In this document: in pieces, positions 8,466 to 17,222 of the stretch
How positions within the stretch are numbered: the first letter of the stretch is position 1
Layout of the letters: each line of letters starts with the position of its first letter
Source: Clostridiales bacterium 1_7_47FAA
GTDB lineage: Bacteria > Bacillota > Clostridia > Lachnospirales > Lachnospiraceae
Length of the DNA: 64,000 nt
Direction of reading: 5' to 3'
Assembly (NCBI GenBank): GCA_000155435.1
Contig: DS990260.1
Coordinates: 1,009,300 to 1,073,299, forward strand
Made by a program: the position numbers and the translations under genes
Notes under the pieces: generated by a model
What the model was told of the DNA's origin: nothing
Databases searched by the model: none
The model's input: only the letters and a program-made list of their open reading frames with translations

Positions 8466-9608
8466 ATGAGATACAGAAAACTGGGCGGCACAGGACTTGA
8501 GGTAAGCGAGATCGGACTGGGGGCGGAATGGCTGGAACGCCATGATACAGAAGAGGTGAGGCAGGTTGTTGCCTATTGTGAGGAAAAGGGAATCAATATA
8601 CTGGACTGCTGGATGTCGGAGCCGAATGTCCGCTCCAACATCGGGGCCGCCATCAGGGGCCGCAGGGAGCGCTGGATCATCCAGGGACACCTGGGTTCCA
8701 CCTGGCAGGACGGCCAATATGTGAGGACCAGGGACCTTGAGAAGGCCAAGCTGGCATTTGCAGACCTACTGGAACGCCTTGGGACGGATTATATTGATCT
8801 GGGGATGATCCACTTTGTGGATGAAACCGCGGAATACCACAGGATCATGGACGGGGAGTTTTACGCCTATGCAAAGGAACTGAAGGAGCAGGGCGTAATC
8901 CGGCACATCGGCATGAGCACGCATAATCCGGCTGTTGCAAAGCTGGCAGCGGAGAGCAGGCGGATTGAGATGATCCTCTTCAGCATCAATCCGGCCTTTG
9001 ACATGCTGCCTGCCAGCGAGAACATGGAGGATTATTTTAAGGAAACTTACGATGAGCAGTTAGGCGGGATTGCGCCGGAACGGGCAGAACTGTACAAGAT
9101 CTGTGAAAAGAACAACATCGGGATCACGGTGATGAAGGGTTATGCGGGCGGACGGCTGTTCTCAGCAGAAACCTCACCCTTCGGCGTGGCGCTGACCCCG
9201 GTACAGTGCCTGCATTACGCCCTGACCAGGCCCGGGGTTGCCAGCGTGATGGTTGGATATGATACCGTAGGGCATGTGGACGAGGCGGTTGCATACGAGA
9301 CCGCCACCGAAGAAGAAAAAGACTATGCCACCGTACTGTCCAAGGCGCCCGCCCATGCCTATTACGGGCAATGCACCTACTGCGGCCACTGCGCGCCCTG
9401 CCCGGCCGGCATCGACATCGCGATGGTCAATAAATTGTATGACCTGGCTGTGATGCAGCCGGAGGTCCCTGCCGCGCTGAAAGCCCATTATGATGGACTG
9501 TCTGCCAACGGCAAGGACTGTGTCGGCTGTAAGGGATGCGAGGAACGGTGTCCGTTCGGGGTGGCTGTGGCTGAAAGGATGGAACAGGCGGCTGATCTGT
9601 TCCGGTAA
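8466..9608 (+). CDS. aldo/keto reductase with C-terminal 4Fe-4S ferredoxin domain
   Basis: 380 residues. The N-terminal two thirds follow the AKR barrel: MRYRKLGGTGLEVSEIGLG, GINILDCWMSEPNVR, DYIDLGMIHFVD and IRHIGMSTHN. The C-terminus has CTYCGHCAPCPAG and CVGCKGCEERCPFG, sites for two 4Fe-4S clusters, so electrons may come through ferredoxin as well as NADPH. I start at 8466, where AAAGGAG lies seven bases upstream; the frame opens further 5' (8343) without a site. It is divergent from the truncated MFS gene. The substrate is unknown. Confidence 0.9.
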   Translation: MRYRKLGGTGLEVSEIGLGAEWLERHDTEEVRQVVAYCEEKGINILDCWMSEPNVRSNIGAAIRGRRERWIIQGHLGSTWQDGQYVRTRDLEKAKLAFADLLERLGTDYIDLGMIHFVDETAEYHRIMDGEFYAYAKELKEQGVIRHIGMSTHNPAVAKLAAESRRIEMILFSINPAFDMLPASENMEDYFKETYDEQLGGIAPERAELYKICEKNNIGITVMKGYAGGRLFSAETSPFGVALTPVQCLHYALTRPGVASVMVGYDTVGHVDEAVAYETATEEEKDYATVLSKAPAHAYYGQCTYCGHCAPCPAGIDIAMVNKLYDLAVMQPEVPAALKAHYDGLSANGKDCVGCKGCEERCPFGVAVAERMEQAADLFR

Positions 9609-9673
9609 TTCCGTCCGGGCCAGCCCTTTCATAATCCTCTTAATGATGGCTGTGAAGCCTGGGCACATCTACA

Positions 9674-10945
9674 TTAATAAGGCACAGGCAGCCCGGGATT
9701 CACCGCCATCAGATATGTATACACAATAATCAGCAGGATAACCCCGGCGGACACAACGATATACGGGATGATTGCTTTTGATATCTTTTCAATGGATACG
9801 CCGGACACGCCGGACAGCACAAACAGCACCATCCCCACCGGAGGCGTTACCAGGCCGATCAGGAGGTTCAGTACCATTATGATGCCGAACATGACCGGGT
9901 CAATCCCAAGCGCCGTGATGAACGGAAGCAGTACCGGCGTCATGATGACAATTGCCGGGGTAATATCCATGAACAGGCCGATGAACAGCAGTATGACGCT
10001 GACAATGACAAGGGCCATCATCGGGTTATCCGTCAGATTCATTAAATATACCGCCACGGTCTGGGGTATCTGTGAAAATGTTAGGATCCATGAAAACAGT
10101 GTGGCCGATGCAATGATGAACAGCACCCCAACCGTCACATCCAATGTCTGCCGGATTACGGACGGCAGCTCCTTCAGCGTGATGCTCTTATATAAAAATC
10201 CCAGAAGTATCCCGTATACAACGGCTATGACCGCTGCTTCCGTCGGCGTGAAAATCCCGGCAATGATCCCTCCCCTGATGATTACAGGAAGAAGCAGCGC
10301 CCAAAAAGACCATTTCAGGCATTTCCATATTTCTTTTAATGTCGCCCGTTTCCGCTTTTCATAGCCCTTGTTCTTACAGATGCAATAGTTAACAGCCATC
10401 ATTGCAATAGCCAGCAGGATTCCCGGAAGGATTCCTGCCGTAAACAGGTCCCCTACCGATACGGAAGCAGTAACGCCGAAAATAACCAGCGGAACGCTTG
10501 GGGGGATGACAGGTCCGATCAGGGAGGATGCCCCTGTTACTGCCAGGGAAAAATCATCATCATAGCCTCCGTCCTTCATGGCCTGCAGCTCAATTGCCCC
10601 CAGTCCCCCTGTGTCCGCGATTGCACTGCCGCTCATCCCTGCAAAAATCACGCTGGCCAACACATTGGAATGTGCCAGCCCGCCTGTAAAATGCCCTACC
10701 AGATGGTCTGCAAAGGAGAATATACGCTTTGTGATTCCTCCCTGGTTCATGATATTTCCCGCAAGGACAAAAAAGGCAACGGCCAATAAGGGAAAGGAAT
10801 CCACCCCCGCAGCAAGCCTTTGGGCAATCAGTTCCAACGGCAGTCCATAGACCACCATATATGCCACCGAGCTGATGAACATGCTCATGGCAATGGACGC
10901 TCCCATTAACAGCAGCAGGAAAAAAAGTCCAAATAAAATCAGCAT
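9674..10945 (-). CDS. dctM: TRAP transporter large permease, DctM type
   Basis: 423 residues, about 12 hydrophobic helices, with DctM signatures such as NVLASVIFAGMSGSAIADTGG, GPVIPPSVPLV and the closing LLIGLVTPPVGMVLF. It forms the ion-coupled channel of a tripartite ATP-independent periplasmic-type transporter. AAAGGAGG lies upstream and the start overlaps the dctQ stop by seven bases. Operon order on the minus strand is enolase-superfamily enzyme, DctP, DctQ, DctM, so the cargo is probably an acid sugar or other carboxylate processed by that enzyme. Confidence 0.93.
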   Translation of the reverse strand: MLILFGLFFLLLLMGASIAMSMFISSVAYMVVYGLPLELIAQRLAAGVDSFPLLAVAFFVLAGNIMNQGGITKRIFSFADHLVGHFTGGLAHSNVLASVIFAGMSGSAIADTGGLGAIELQAMKDGGYDDDFSLAVTGASSLIGPVIPPSVPLVIFGVTASVSVGDLFTAGILPGILLAIAMMAVNYCICKNKGYEKRKRATLKEIWKCLKWSFWALLLPVIIRGGIIAGIFTPTEAAVIAVVYGILLGFLYKSITLKELPSVIRQTLDVTVGVLFIIASATLFSWILTFSQIPQTVAVYLMNLTDNPMMALVIVSVILLFIGLFMDITPAIVIMTPVLLPFITALGIDPVMFGIIMVLNLLIGLVTPPVGMVLFVLSGVSGVSIEKISKAIIPYIVVSAGVILLIIVYTYLMAVNPGLPVPY

Positions 10946-11424
10946 CCGTCTTTCCTCCTTTGCAGTATTTTCCTGATATCGCTGACAATCATGCCCATGT
11001 CGTATGCCATGTAAATCACAGCCCCCACCGGTATGACCAGGTAGACCAGCTGCATGGGCAGCTCCATTGCAGTAGAGACAACATTCTGGTGGGCAAGAAA
11101 CTGCAGGGAGGTCCGAAACAGCACTATGAATGCCAGGAATCCCGCCACATCCACAATCAGTCCGCAGAGTGCCTTAAGGACCGGTGGCAGCCTGTCCTTA
11201 AGGAGCGTCATCCCGATATGGGAACCTCTGCGGATCCCGTATCCAATACCAAGGAACGTAATCCATATCTGGAGATACCTTGCCAGCTCCTCAGCCCATT
11301 TGAGAGGAGCCGAAAAAAAGGTGCGCATGATAATCTGGACAAACAGAACGATTCCCATCACGGCAAGGCACAATATCAAAGAATATTCTTCCAGTTTATG
11401 TAAGCCACTAATCAACCTTTTCAT
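10939..11424 (-). CDS. dctQ: TRAP transporter small permease, DctQ type
   Basis: 161 residues with four membrane segments and the DctQ core FSAPLKWAEELARYLQIWITFLG, then a basic GIRRGSHIGM loop. It pairs with the large permease. GAGG is six bases upstream. It lies eight bases after the DctP stop and overlaps dctM. Confidence 0.92.
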   Translation of the reverse strand: MKRLISGLHKLEEYSLILCLAVMGIVLFVQIIMRTFFSAPLKWAEELARYLQIWITFLGIGYGIRRGSHIGMTLLKDRLPPVLKALCGLIVDVAGFLAFIVLFRTSLQFLAHQNVVSTAMELPMQLVYLVIPVGAVIYMAYDMGMIVSDIRKILQRRKDGC

Positions 11425-11432
11425 AACCTACC

Positions 11433-12530
11433 TCATTCAACGGCGCGTATCTTATCAACAAGTTCCTGGTCAAAACCATCATATATGAACGCCGTCATTT
11501 CCCTGAATGCTTCTTTGTCCACATCGTCAATGATTTCCATACCGTTGGCCTCCAGCTGCCGGATATATGTATCCTCAGCCTCAAATGCCTTATCATCAAT
11601 CCATGCCGACGCTTCCCTGGCAGCCTCGGTTACCGCCGTCCTGTAAGTCTCAGGCATGGATTCCAATGTCTTCGTGCTGGCGTAAAGGGCATTGGCCCCC
11701 ATAATATGCTCTGTCTTAATAAGGTAATGCTGGACCTGGTCGAATTTATTGGCAGCAATTGTGGCCAGTGGATTCTCCTGCCCGTCAATGACCCCCTGCT
11801 GCAGGGAAAGGAAGACTTCGCTGAAAGCCATGGGAGTTGCCACTGCCCCCATTGCAGTCAGGGTGTCAATATAAAGCTTCTGGTCCGGCACCCGTATGTT
11901 AAGCCCCTTCATGTCTTCCGGGCCGGACACCGGCTTGTCCTTTGTTGTCAGATACCTGGCTCCATAGTAAAATGCCCCGATTCCCCTGGCTCCCATGTGT
12001 TCTTCCATTTCATCAAACATGGAATACACCGCATCGCTGTTTAAAATCCGTACCAGATGTTCCCTGTCATCCGCAATATACGGAGCGTCCAGGATTCCTA
12101 TGTCCTGATACTTTTTCGCCGGTTCCCCAAATCCAATGATTGCAAAGTCAATGGAGCCGATTTCCACTGCGTCGAATATCTCCTTTTCATTCCCAAGCTG
12201 GGAAGCAGGAAACACACTCACGGTCACATGACCATCTGTCTTTTCCTTTACAAGCCTTGCAAACTCCTCCGCCCCCATTCCGTTCGGATGGTCGATGGGC
12301 ATGATATGGGCAAGCTTCAGTTCAGCGTGATAATCGTTTCCTGCTTCCGCAGCAGCCCCGCTGGTTCCGGCCCCGTCAGCCACGGCGCTGCCGGGATTTT
12401 TCCCCGCGCCCCCTGCCCCACTGCCTGCCGAACCGCACCCCATCAGTGAAATACTGCATGCACAGGCCATGATTCCTGCCGCAAGACGCCTCATATGTTT
12501 CTTCCTCCATACATTTAACTGCTTTGACAT
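11433..12530 (-). CDS. dctP: TRAP transporter solute-binding lipoprotein, DctP type
   Basis: 365 residues. A lipoprotein signal ends in SLMGCGS (lipid-anchored Cys about residue 32), followed by a low-complexity Gly/Ala linker to about residue 65. The binding domain has AHIMPIDHPNGMGAEEFARLVKEKTDG, the YLTTKDKPVSGPEDMKGLNIRVPDQKLY segment that contacts carboxylates, and FSEVFLSLQQGVIDGQENP. A second in-frame Met at 12494 with its own GGAGG is an alternative start. The ligand carboxylate is not identifiable. Confidence 0.92.
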   Translation of the reverse strand: MSKQLNVWRKKHMRRLAAGIMACACSISLMGCGSAGSGAGGAGKNPGSAVADGAGTSGAAAEAGNDYHAELKLAHIMPIDHPNGMGAEEFARLVKEKTDGHVTVSVFPASQLGNEKEIFDAVEIGSIDFAIIGFGEPAKKYQDIGILDAPYIADDREHLVRILNSDAVYSMFDEMEEHMGARGIGAFYYGARYLTTKDKPVSGPEDMKGLNIRVPDQKLYIDTLTAMGAVATPMAFSEVFLSLQQGVIDGQENPLATIAANKFDQVQHYLIKTEHIMGANALYASTKTLESMPETYRTAVTEAAREASAWIDDKAFEAEDTYIRQLEANGMEIIDDVDKEAFREMTAFIYDGFDQELVDKIRAVE

Positions 12531-12551
12531 AAACCCCTTCTCCTTTCATAT

Positions 12552-13643
12552 TTATTGATTCATTTTTTCCAATTTCTCCCAGTCAAATTCCACTCCGCTT
12601 CCAGGCAGGTCCGACGGTTCCAGGTATCCTTCCCTGATAATCAGCGGCCGCTTCGTATACTGCCAGATTGGGAAGCTGTGGAACTCAATATATCCTCTGT
12701 TTTCCAGGCCTGCCAGTATGTTCACATGCAGCTCCTGCATACCGTGTGAGTGGACCTTTAAGTGATATTGTCCGGCCAGCCCTGCCACCTTTACAAATCC
12801 GGTAATCCCTCCTGCATTCGAGGCATCGGGTATGGGACATTTGATGTGTCCAATCCGCAGCGCCATCTCATGCTCATAAATGGTGTGTAGGTTTTCCCCC
12901 ATGGCAATGGGTATGGATGTGGCCTGCCCGATTCTTGCATAAGCCTCATAATCATCCGGATCCGTGGGTTCCTCCAGCCACGTGATGCGGAACTCCTCCA
13001 GACGCTTTGCCATCTCAATGGCAGTCACTTCATCCCAGGCCATATTGGCATCCACCATGAAAACAGACTTATCCCCTATGAGGCGGCGCACCGCCCGCAC
13101 CCTGGCAATATCCTCATTTCCATCCTGTCTGCCCAGTTTAATCTTAAATGCATTGTGCCCCTGTCCCATCTGGCCTTCAATCTGGCTTAGCAGCTCCTTC
13201 TCCGTCAGCATTAAGTCAATACCGCCATAGTAGACAGGCACTTTCGATGATGGATTACCTAAATACCCTGACAGACCCATCCCTTTCTGTTTCAGCATTG
13301 TATCCCAGAATGCAATATCCAACGCGGAAATGGCAAAGGAGGCAATCCCTCCCCTGGCAACATAGTGGATTCCCCGCGCCATCATCTGGTTCATGGTTTC
13401 CGGGCATTGCATTTCCTTTCCAATCAACAGCGGCGTTAAGTCCTTCTCTATCATAACCGCAATGGCCGCCCCGCCAATACCGCCCGTATATGTATATCCC
13501 ACCCCCTTTACTCCGCTTTCCAGCATCACTTCAACCGTGATTACCTCGAAAAAGTTATGCTTTCCGTGGATTGCATCCACCAGATTACCTTCCAGCGGCA
13601 GTCTGAAATACCTTGTATCAATTGATATGATTTTGCCGTACAC
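12552..13643 (-). CDS. mandelate racemase/muconate-lactonizing enzyme family protein (enolase superfamily)
   Basis: 363 residues. Catalytic positions fit the superfamily: FKIKLG (Lys167, Lys169), VDANMAW (Asp198), LEEP (Glu224), MGEN (Glu250) and KVHSHG (His298/His300). It removes a proton next to a carboxylate with Mg2+, giving racemisation, cycloisomerisation or dehydration. The start is a GTG with AAAGGAG seven bases upstream. It is the promoter-proximal gene of the TRAP operon and divergent from a GntR regulator; this suggests acid-sugar or amino-acid-derivative catabolism. Confidence 0.88.
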   Translation of the reverse strand: MYGKIISIDTRYFRLPLEGNLVDAIHGKHNFFEVITVEVMLESGVKGVGYTYTGGIGGAAIAVMIEKDLTPLLIGKEMQCPETMNQMMARGIHYVARGGIASFAISALDIAFWDTMLKQKGMGLSGYLGNPSSKVPVYYGGIDLMLTEKELLSQIEGQMGQGHNAFKIKLGRQDGNEDIARVRAVRRLIGDKSVFMVDANMAWDEVTAIEMAKRLEEFRITWLEEPTDPDDYEAYARIGQATSIPIAMGENLHTIYEHEMALRIGHIKCPIPDASNAGGITGFVKVAGLAGQYHLKVHSHGMQELHVNILAGLENRGYIEFHSFPIWQYTKRPLIIREGYLEPSDLPGSGVEFDWEKLEKMNQ

Positions 13644-13761
13644 CTGATTTCTCCTTTCCCAGCCTTGAGGAGCGTTTAAAAATATATTTCCGCCGCTGCA
13701 AAGGCCATCAAATCCGGAAAAATATTTATGTATTTTATTTTTCCTATATTTTTATTTTATT

Positions 13762-13949
13762 GTATACTATAATATCAAATTAATCAAGTATTTTTGTATA
13801 CTATTTTGAAAAACCCAATACAAAGTATTCTGTCCTGCTATACTCAGTCCATTTTTTAACACTACACGCCAAATTATTTTTATATTTTGCTCTTTTATGT
13901 ATACATAAACCTCATCCAATTCATTAATATGTTTTATTTTTATGTATAC
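13762..13949. promoter_or_regulatory. four GTATAC operator boxes between TRAP operon and gntR
   Basis: GTATAC occurs at 13762-13767, 13796-13801, 13899-13904 and 13944-13949. The third is inside a 16-bp perfect palindrome, TTTATGTATACATAAA (13894-13909). Two boxes lie on the TRAP-operon side and two near the gntR start. GntR/FCD regulators commonly bind short palindromes with a GTATAC-like core; binding by the adjacent regulator is inferred. The rest of 13644-14004 is very AT-rich and holds no gene. Confidence 0.7.
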
Positions 13950-14004
13950 AATTTTCTTTTACTGAGTTAAAATAGATTTATCCATTGAAAAGGAGATAGC
14001 TTAT

Positions 14005-14700
14005 ATGCCCAGGCTAAAAGGAAATGCCTCCGACACGGCATTAAAAAAGATTGTCCAGAAAATTAATGATTATGAGTTATCCTCAGGCGAAATCGTATCG
14101 GACCTGGAATTATCCAATGAGCTGAATATCAGCCGCACCCCGGTCAGGGAAGCAATGCAGCAGTTAATTGATATAGGGTTACTGGAGCGGACAGCCACCA
14201 AGGTGGTGGTAAGGTCCATCACCCTTACTGATATTGTGGAAATATTCCAGATACGGGAAGCAATCGAAATCATGAGTGTTAAGATAATCCTGTCCAACGG
14301 AGGATTAACAGAAGCCCAGAAGCTGGAATTGATGGATATCCATCAGAATCTATGTAATGACATTTCAAATGGGAACTTCGACAAAAACTTTTCCGATGAC
14401 ACGGCGTTCCATGAGAAGCTGATTGAATATTCCGGCAACTCACGTATGGAAGACATATCCAGACGCATCAGCCTGCAGAGCCAGAGACTGCGCTGGCTGA
14501 CCCTTCTTACTCCTTCCAGATACGCAGGAACACGGGATGAACACGAACGGATCATCCAGGGTATTTTAAACCAGGATTTAGACAGCACTGCCAGGGCCAT
14601 CCAGGAACATCTGCAGGGCAGCCTTGAAAACTATACCCAGATACTTAATAATAACCAATGGGTGAAAATCATGAGTGAACTTAAGAATATGAACCCGTAA
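14005..14700 (+). CDS. GntR family transcriptional regulator, FadR/FCD subfamily
   Basis: 231 residues. The N-terminal winged helix reads LSNELNISRTPVREAMQQLIDIGLLER; the C-terminal FCD domain has metal-type residues in HEKLIEYSGN, DEHERIIQGI and IQEHLQGS. AAAAGGAG is nine bases upstream. It faces the TRAP/enolase-superfamily operon and probably represses it until a substrate carboxylate binds the FCD domain. Confidence 0.93.
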   Translation: MPRLKGNASDTALKKIVQKINDYELSSGEIVSDLELSNELNISRTPVREAMQQLIDIGLLERTATKVVVRSITLTDIVEIFQIREAIEIMSVKIILSNGGLTEAQKLELMDIHQNLCNDISNGNFDKNFSDDTAFHEKLIEYSGNSRMEDISRRISLQSQRLRWLTLLTPSRYAGTRDEHERIIQGILNQDLDSTARAIQEHLQGSLENYTQILNNNQWVKIMSELKNMNP

Positions 14701-14732
14701 AGGAACCCCCGGAAGCCGCCCTGCAGAAGCAC

Positions 14733-14784
14733 AAAAGCGGCAGGCAGGCAAAGTGTGTACCACTTTGCCCTGCCTGCCGCTTTT
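14733..14784. terminator. long bidirectional terminator
   Basis: A stem of 23 base pairs with one bulged base (AAAAGCGG... pairing with ...CCGCTTTT) and a short TGTAC loop; A and T runs at its base let it work both ways. It lies between the convergent gntR and flavodoxin-like genes. Confidence 0.85.
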
Positions 14785-14899
14785 AAAAATAACGATAGCG
14801 TAGTGTTTTATTCTCATAATATCATCACTCCGGACCCCCATTTCATCGTTCCCCGCCTTATCCGCCAAAGGCAATCCGAAAAGCCATACCAAGCGGAAT

Positions 14900-15424
14900 T
14901 CATTGAACAGCATCCATAATTGGTGACAGGGATTCAAAATTAACGAAATTGACTTTCTTACCGAATGTCTCAATCATTGCTGTTATTTCAGCAGTTTTCT
15001 TTTCTTCAGGCAGGCTCTTGGCTTTCCTGTATAGCAACGTCATCATGGTTTTATGTTTAAAGTTCAGCTTGCTATAATCAATCCCACCTCGCAGATGAAA
15101 TACCTGCGTGTTCTTAAGAATTTTCTCAGGTACTTGTTTACTGATAGACTTTTTTATATTGTCCGTATTTTCTTTATCATTTACATCCGCCAATCCGACT
15201 GTTACGATAATTAATGCTGTATCATCGTTCATTGCCTTAACCGTCTTTCTCAAACCTTTCACTCCGCCAGCAAATAAACCGCCAAAATGTATGATAAGGC
15301 CGTAGTCTGACAATGACTGCATATCCTCATAATTCATGATAGGAATACCTGTCATCTCTGAAAACCTGGATGCATAAGTCCTTGTCGTTCCATATCCGCT
15401 ACCGTAAATAATCAGTTTCTTCAT
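14900..15424 (-). CDS. flavodoxin domain-containing protein
   Basis: 174 residues. The opening KKLIIYGSGYGTTRTYASRF is the phosphate-binding loop of flavodoxins, followed by HFGGLFAGGVKGLRKTVKAM and IIVTVGLADV. It probably binds FMN and moves electrons; the family includes protoporphyrinogen-oxidase-like flavodoxins, but no activity can be assigned. The start at 15424 is set by GAGG eight bases upstream. It is AT-rich and a neighbour of an HxlR regulator. The 15425-15645 spacer holds a short plus-strand frame (MWGPDFEIWS...) that I do not recognise. Confidence 0.8.
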   Translation of the reverse strand: MKKLIIYGSGYGTTRTYASRFSEMTGIPIMNYEDMQSLSDYGLIIHFGGLFAGGVKGLRKTVKAMNDDTALIIVTVGLADVNDKENTDNIKKSISKQVPEKILKNTQVFHLRGGIDYSKLNFKHKTMMTLLYRKAKSLPEEKKTAEITAMIETFGKKVNFVNFESLSPIMDAVQ

Positions 15425-15645
15425 CTGTTTTCCTCTGCAACTTTCAATTTTCATTACTGAAAATCAATATTAAACCACTACTGATTCCCTTCAACAACAA
15501 TGTGGGGACCGGACTTTGAAATATGGTCCATGGTGAAGGACTTTCTTCCCACCACAGGGGAGCGTCCTACTGAAACAGCCTTTCATTTGAGGGACATTTA
15601 AGCAGGCTGCAGGTTTGAAAAAATTGTGCGTCTATTTCGCTAATA

Positions 15646-16008
15646 TCATGTGCCGGCTTCTCTTAACGTTCTCTTAACGTCATCTAGGTATGCTATATAC
15701 TCATTTCCCCACACTTCAAGAACGGATAGGACTTTTCTGAATTTTTCACCGATTTCACTTAGCTGATACTCAACTTTAGGAGGAATCTGTTGATATTCAA
15801 TGCGAACAATCAACCCTTCGTCTTCAAGCGTTTTTAATTGCCTTGATAAAGTGGTATGTGTCATTTCTTCCGGCATACGTCTTTGCAACTCATTAAAACG
15901 TATTGGCCCGTCAGTTAATAGATATAGGATATACATAGACCATTTTCCTGTAAGTACCTTTTGCGCGGTTACATAAGGGCATAGCCCGAACAATTCCTTT
16001 TTTGCCAT
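15646..16008 (-). CDS. HxlR family transcriptional regulator
   Basis: 120 residues, single winged helix: LTGKWSMYILYLLTDGPIRFNELQRRMPEEMTHTTLSRQL and the conserved QIPPKVEYQLSEIG. Cys10 in LFGLCPYV matches the redox-sensing Cys of YodB/HypR-type members. The start at 16008 has AAAGG about nine bases upstream; the frame extends to 16062 without a site. It is divergent from a PNPOx-fold gene, and the same gene pairing recurs at 43994-44747. Confidence 0.92.
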   Translation of the reverse strand: MAKKELFGLCPYVTAQKVLTGKWSMYILYLLTDGPIRFNELQRRMPEEMTHTTLSRQLKTLEDEGLIVRIEYQQIPPKVEYQLSEIGEKFRKVLSVLEVWGNEYIAYLDDVKRTLREAGT

Positions 16009-16024
16009 GTATACGTTCCTTTCT

Positions 16025-16088
16025 GATACTGGTATCATTAAATATCGTACTTGCATTATCACTCCTGCGCTATATAATTATACTTGCA
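16025..16088. promoter_or_regulatory. candidate HxlR operators in divergent promoter region
   Basis: GATAC-TG-GTATC (16025-16036) is a perfect short palindrome, and TACTTGCA occurs as a direct repeat at 16048-16055 and 16081-16088, 33 bases (about three turns) apart. The placement between the HxlR and PNPOx genes suggests control by the HxlR protein; this is inference. Confidence 0.45.
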
Positions 16089-16131
16089 AACAGAAAGAAA
16101 CGCAACCCACAATCTGAAAGGAGTTTTTATC

Positions 16132-16527
16132 ATGAATGAAGTTTTGGAGTATTTGAAATCATGCGGCACTTTTTATCTCGCTACAAGTGAGGATGGACAG
16201 GCTCATGTACGTCCCTTCGGTGCGGTCTGTGAATTTGAGGGCAAACTCTATTTTGTTACAAACAATCAGAAAAAGGTATACCAGCAGATGAAGAAAAACG
16301 GGAAAGTTGAAATCTGTGGAATGCACAAGGGTACATGGATCCGTGTTGAGGGTGAAGTGAAAGAGGACACGCGCCGGGAAGCAAGAGTGTCCATGATGCA
16401 TGACAACGAAGCTGCTTTAAGTAGCATGTACACTGTCGACGATAATCTAATGACCGTATTTTATTATGAACATGGTACTGCTTCCATCTATTCATTTACC
16501 TCTGATCCAAAGGTAATTGAACTGTGA
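16132..16527 (+). CDS. pyridoxamine 5'-phosphate oxidase family protein
   Basis: 131 residues with the split-barrel flavin fold: FYLATSEDGQAHVRPFG, then KLYFVTNNQKKVYQQM, IRVEGEV and a closing PKVIEL. AAAGGAG lies eight bases upstream of 16132. Such small PNPOx-fold proteins bind FMN, F420 or heme; true PNPOx activity is unlikely. It shares the NNQK signature and gene context with the paralogue at 44352-44747. Confidence 0.9.
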   Translation: MNEVLEYLKSCGTFYLATSEDGQAHVRPFGAVCEFEGKLYFVTNNQKKVYQQMKKNGKVEICGMHKGTWIRVEGEVKEDTRREARVSMMHDNEAALSSMYTVDDNLMTVFYYEHGTASIYSFTSDPKVIEL

Positions 16528-16542
16528 TTAAATCATAAACAG

Positions 16543-16580
16543 CAACGCCGGACAGAGCATTTTAGCCTCGTCCGGCGTTG
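16543..16580. terminator. hairpin terminator after PNPOx-fold gene
   Basis: An 11-bp perfect stem, CAACGCCGGAC with GTCCGGCGTTG, starts 16 bases after the stop codon; the T-run is weak (TTGTTC). Confidence 0.6.
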
Positions 16581-16634
16581 TTCAACCATGCGCTTTTCAG
16601 CTGATAGGGACGCCGCAACCAGCTGGAAAAACAA

Positions 16635-17201
16635 CTATTTCTTATTCTTCAGCCGCAGCTCAATCCCCCGTTCCCCGGCCATCTCCTCAAACATCTGCAC
16701 GGCCCGGGCAGCCCGTTCCTTCAAATTCCCCTCTTCCACAACAGTCTGTTCCCGGATGCGCCCAACCACAGCCTTCACGTCTTCAAGCTCCAGCAGGTTG
16801 ACTGCCAGACAATAAAAATTCTTGCGTCTTCCGTCGTTACAATATTCCAGCAGCCACCGCAGCAGGCCAATCTTCTCATCCAATTCAGCCCGATATGCAT
16901 TTATCCCGCTCATTCTTACCTTTTCAAAATCCCTTGTCACATTCCTGTATGTAATAAATGAGTCCTCCGGGTGCTCATCCACATACCGCCTGCAGGGAAA
17001 TTCCTCACACAGGACACAATATTCCACCCCGCCGTGGCGTTGGCCGCAGTTGATAATGGCGCAGGATGGATGCTTAAGGTAAAATCCCTGCCCGCCGCAT
17101 CCCGGACATCTGGATCTGCCCTCCGTGTGATACCGCGGGCAAAGGCCGCAGTTCAGGCCGCAGGCCGCGTATTCAGGGTAATCCCTGTAATGTTCCTTCA
17201 T
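16635..17201 (-). CDS. DUF3795 domain-containing Cys-rich protein
   Basis: 188 residues. The first 75 carry the DUF3795 Cys pattern: AACGLNCGLCPRY, RCPGCGG, HPSCAIINC and YCVLCEEFPCRRY, probably binding zinc or an Fe-S centre. The C-terminal half is helical (LLRWLLEYCNDGRRKNFYCLAVNLLELED). A G-rich site precedes the start at 17201. The function of the family is unknown. It lies 21 bases downstream of the metallophosphoesterase gene and is probably cotranscribed. Confidence 0.8.
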   Translation of the reverse strand: MKEHYRDYPEYAACGLNCGLCPRYHTEGRSRCPGCGGQGFYLKHPSCAIINCGQRHGGVEYCVLCEEFPCRRYVDEHPEDSFITYRNVTRDFEKVRMSGINAYRAELDEKIGLLRWLLEYCNDGRRKNFYCLAVNLLELEDVKAVVGRIREQTVVEEGNLKERAARAVQMFEEMAGERGIELRLKNKK

Positions 17202-17222
17202 AGCCGTCCCCCCTCTTCTTCG

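Noticed and set aside
15495..15630. Short plus-strand frame beginning MWGPDFEIWS as a gene remnant
   Set aside because: It is interrupted by a stop after about 33 codons and I could not place it in any family with confidence.
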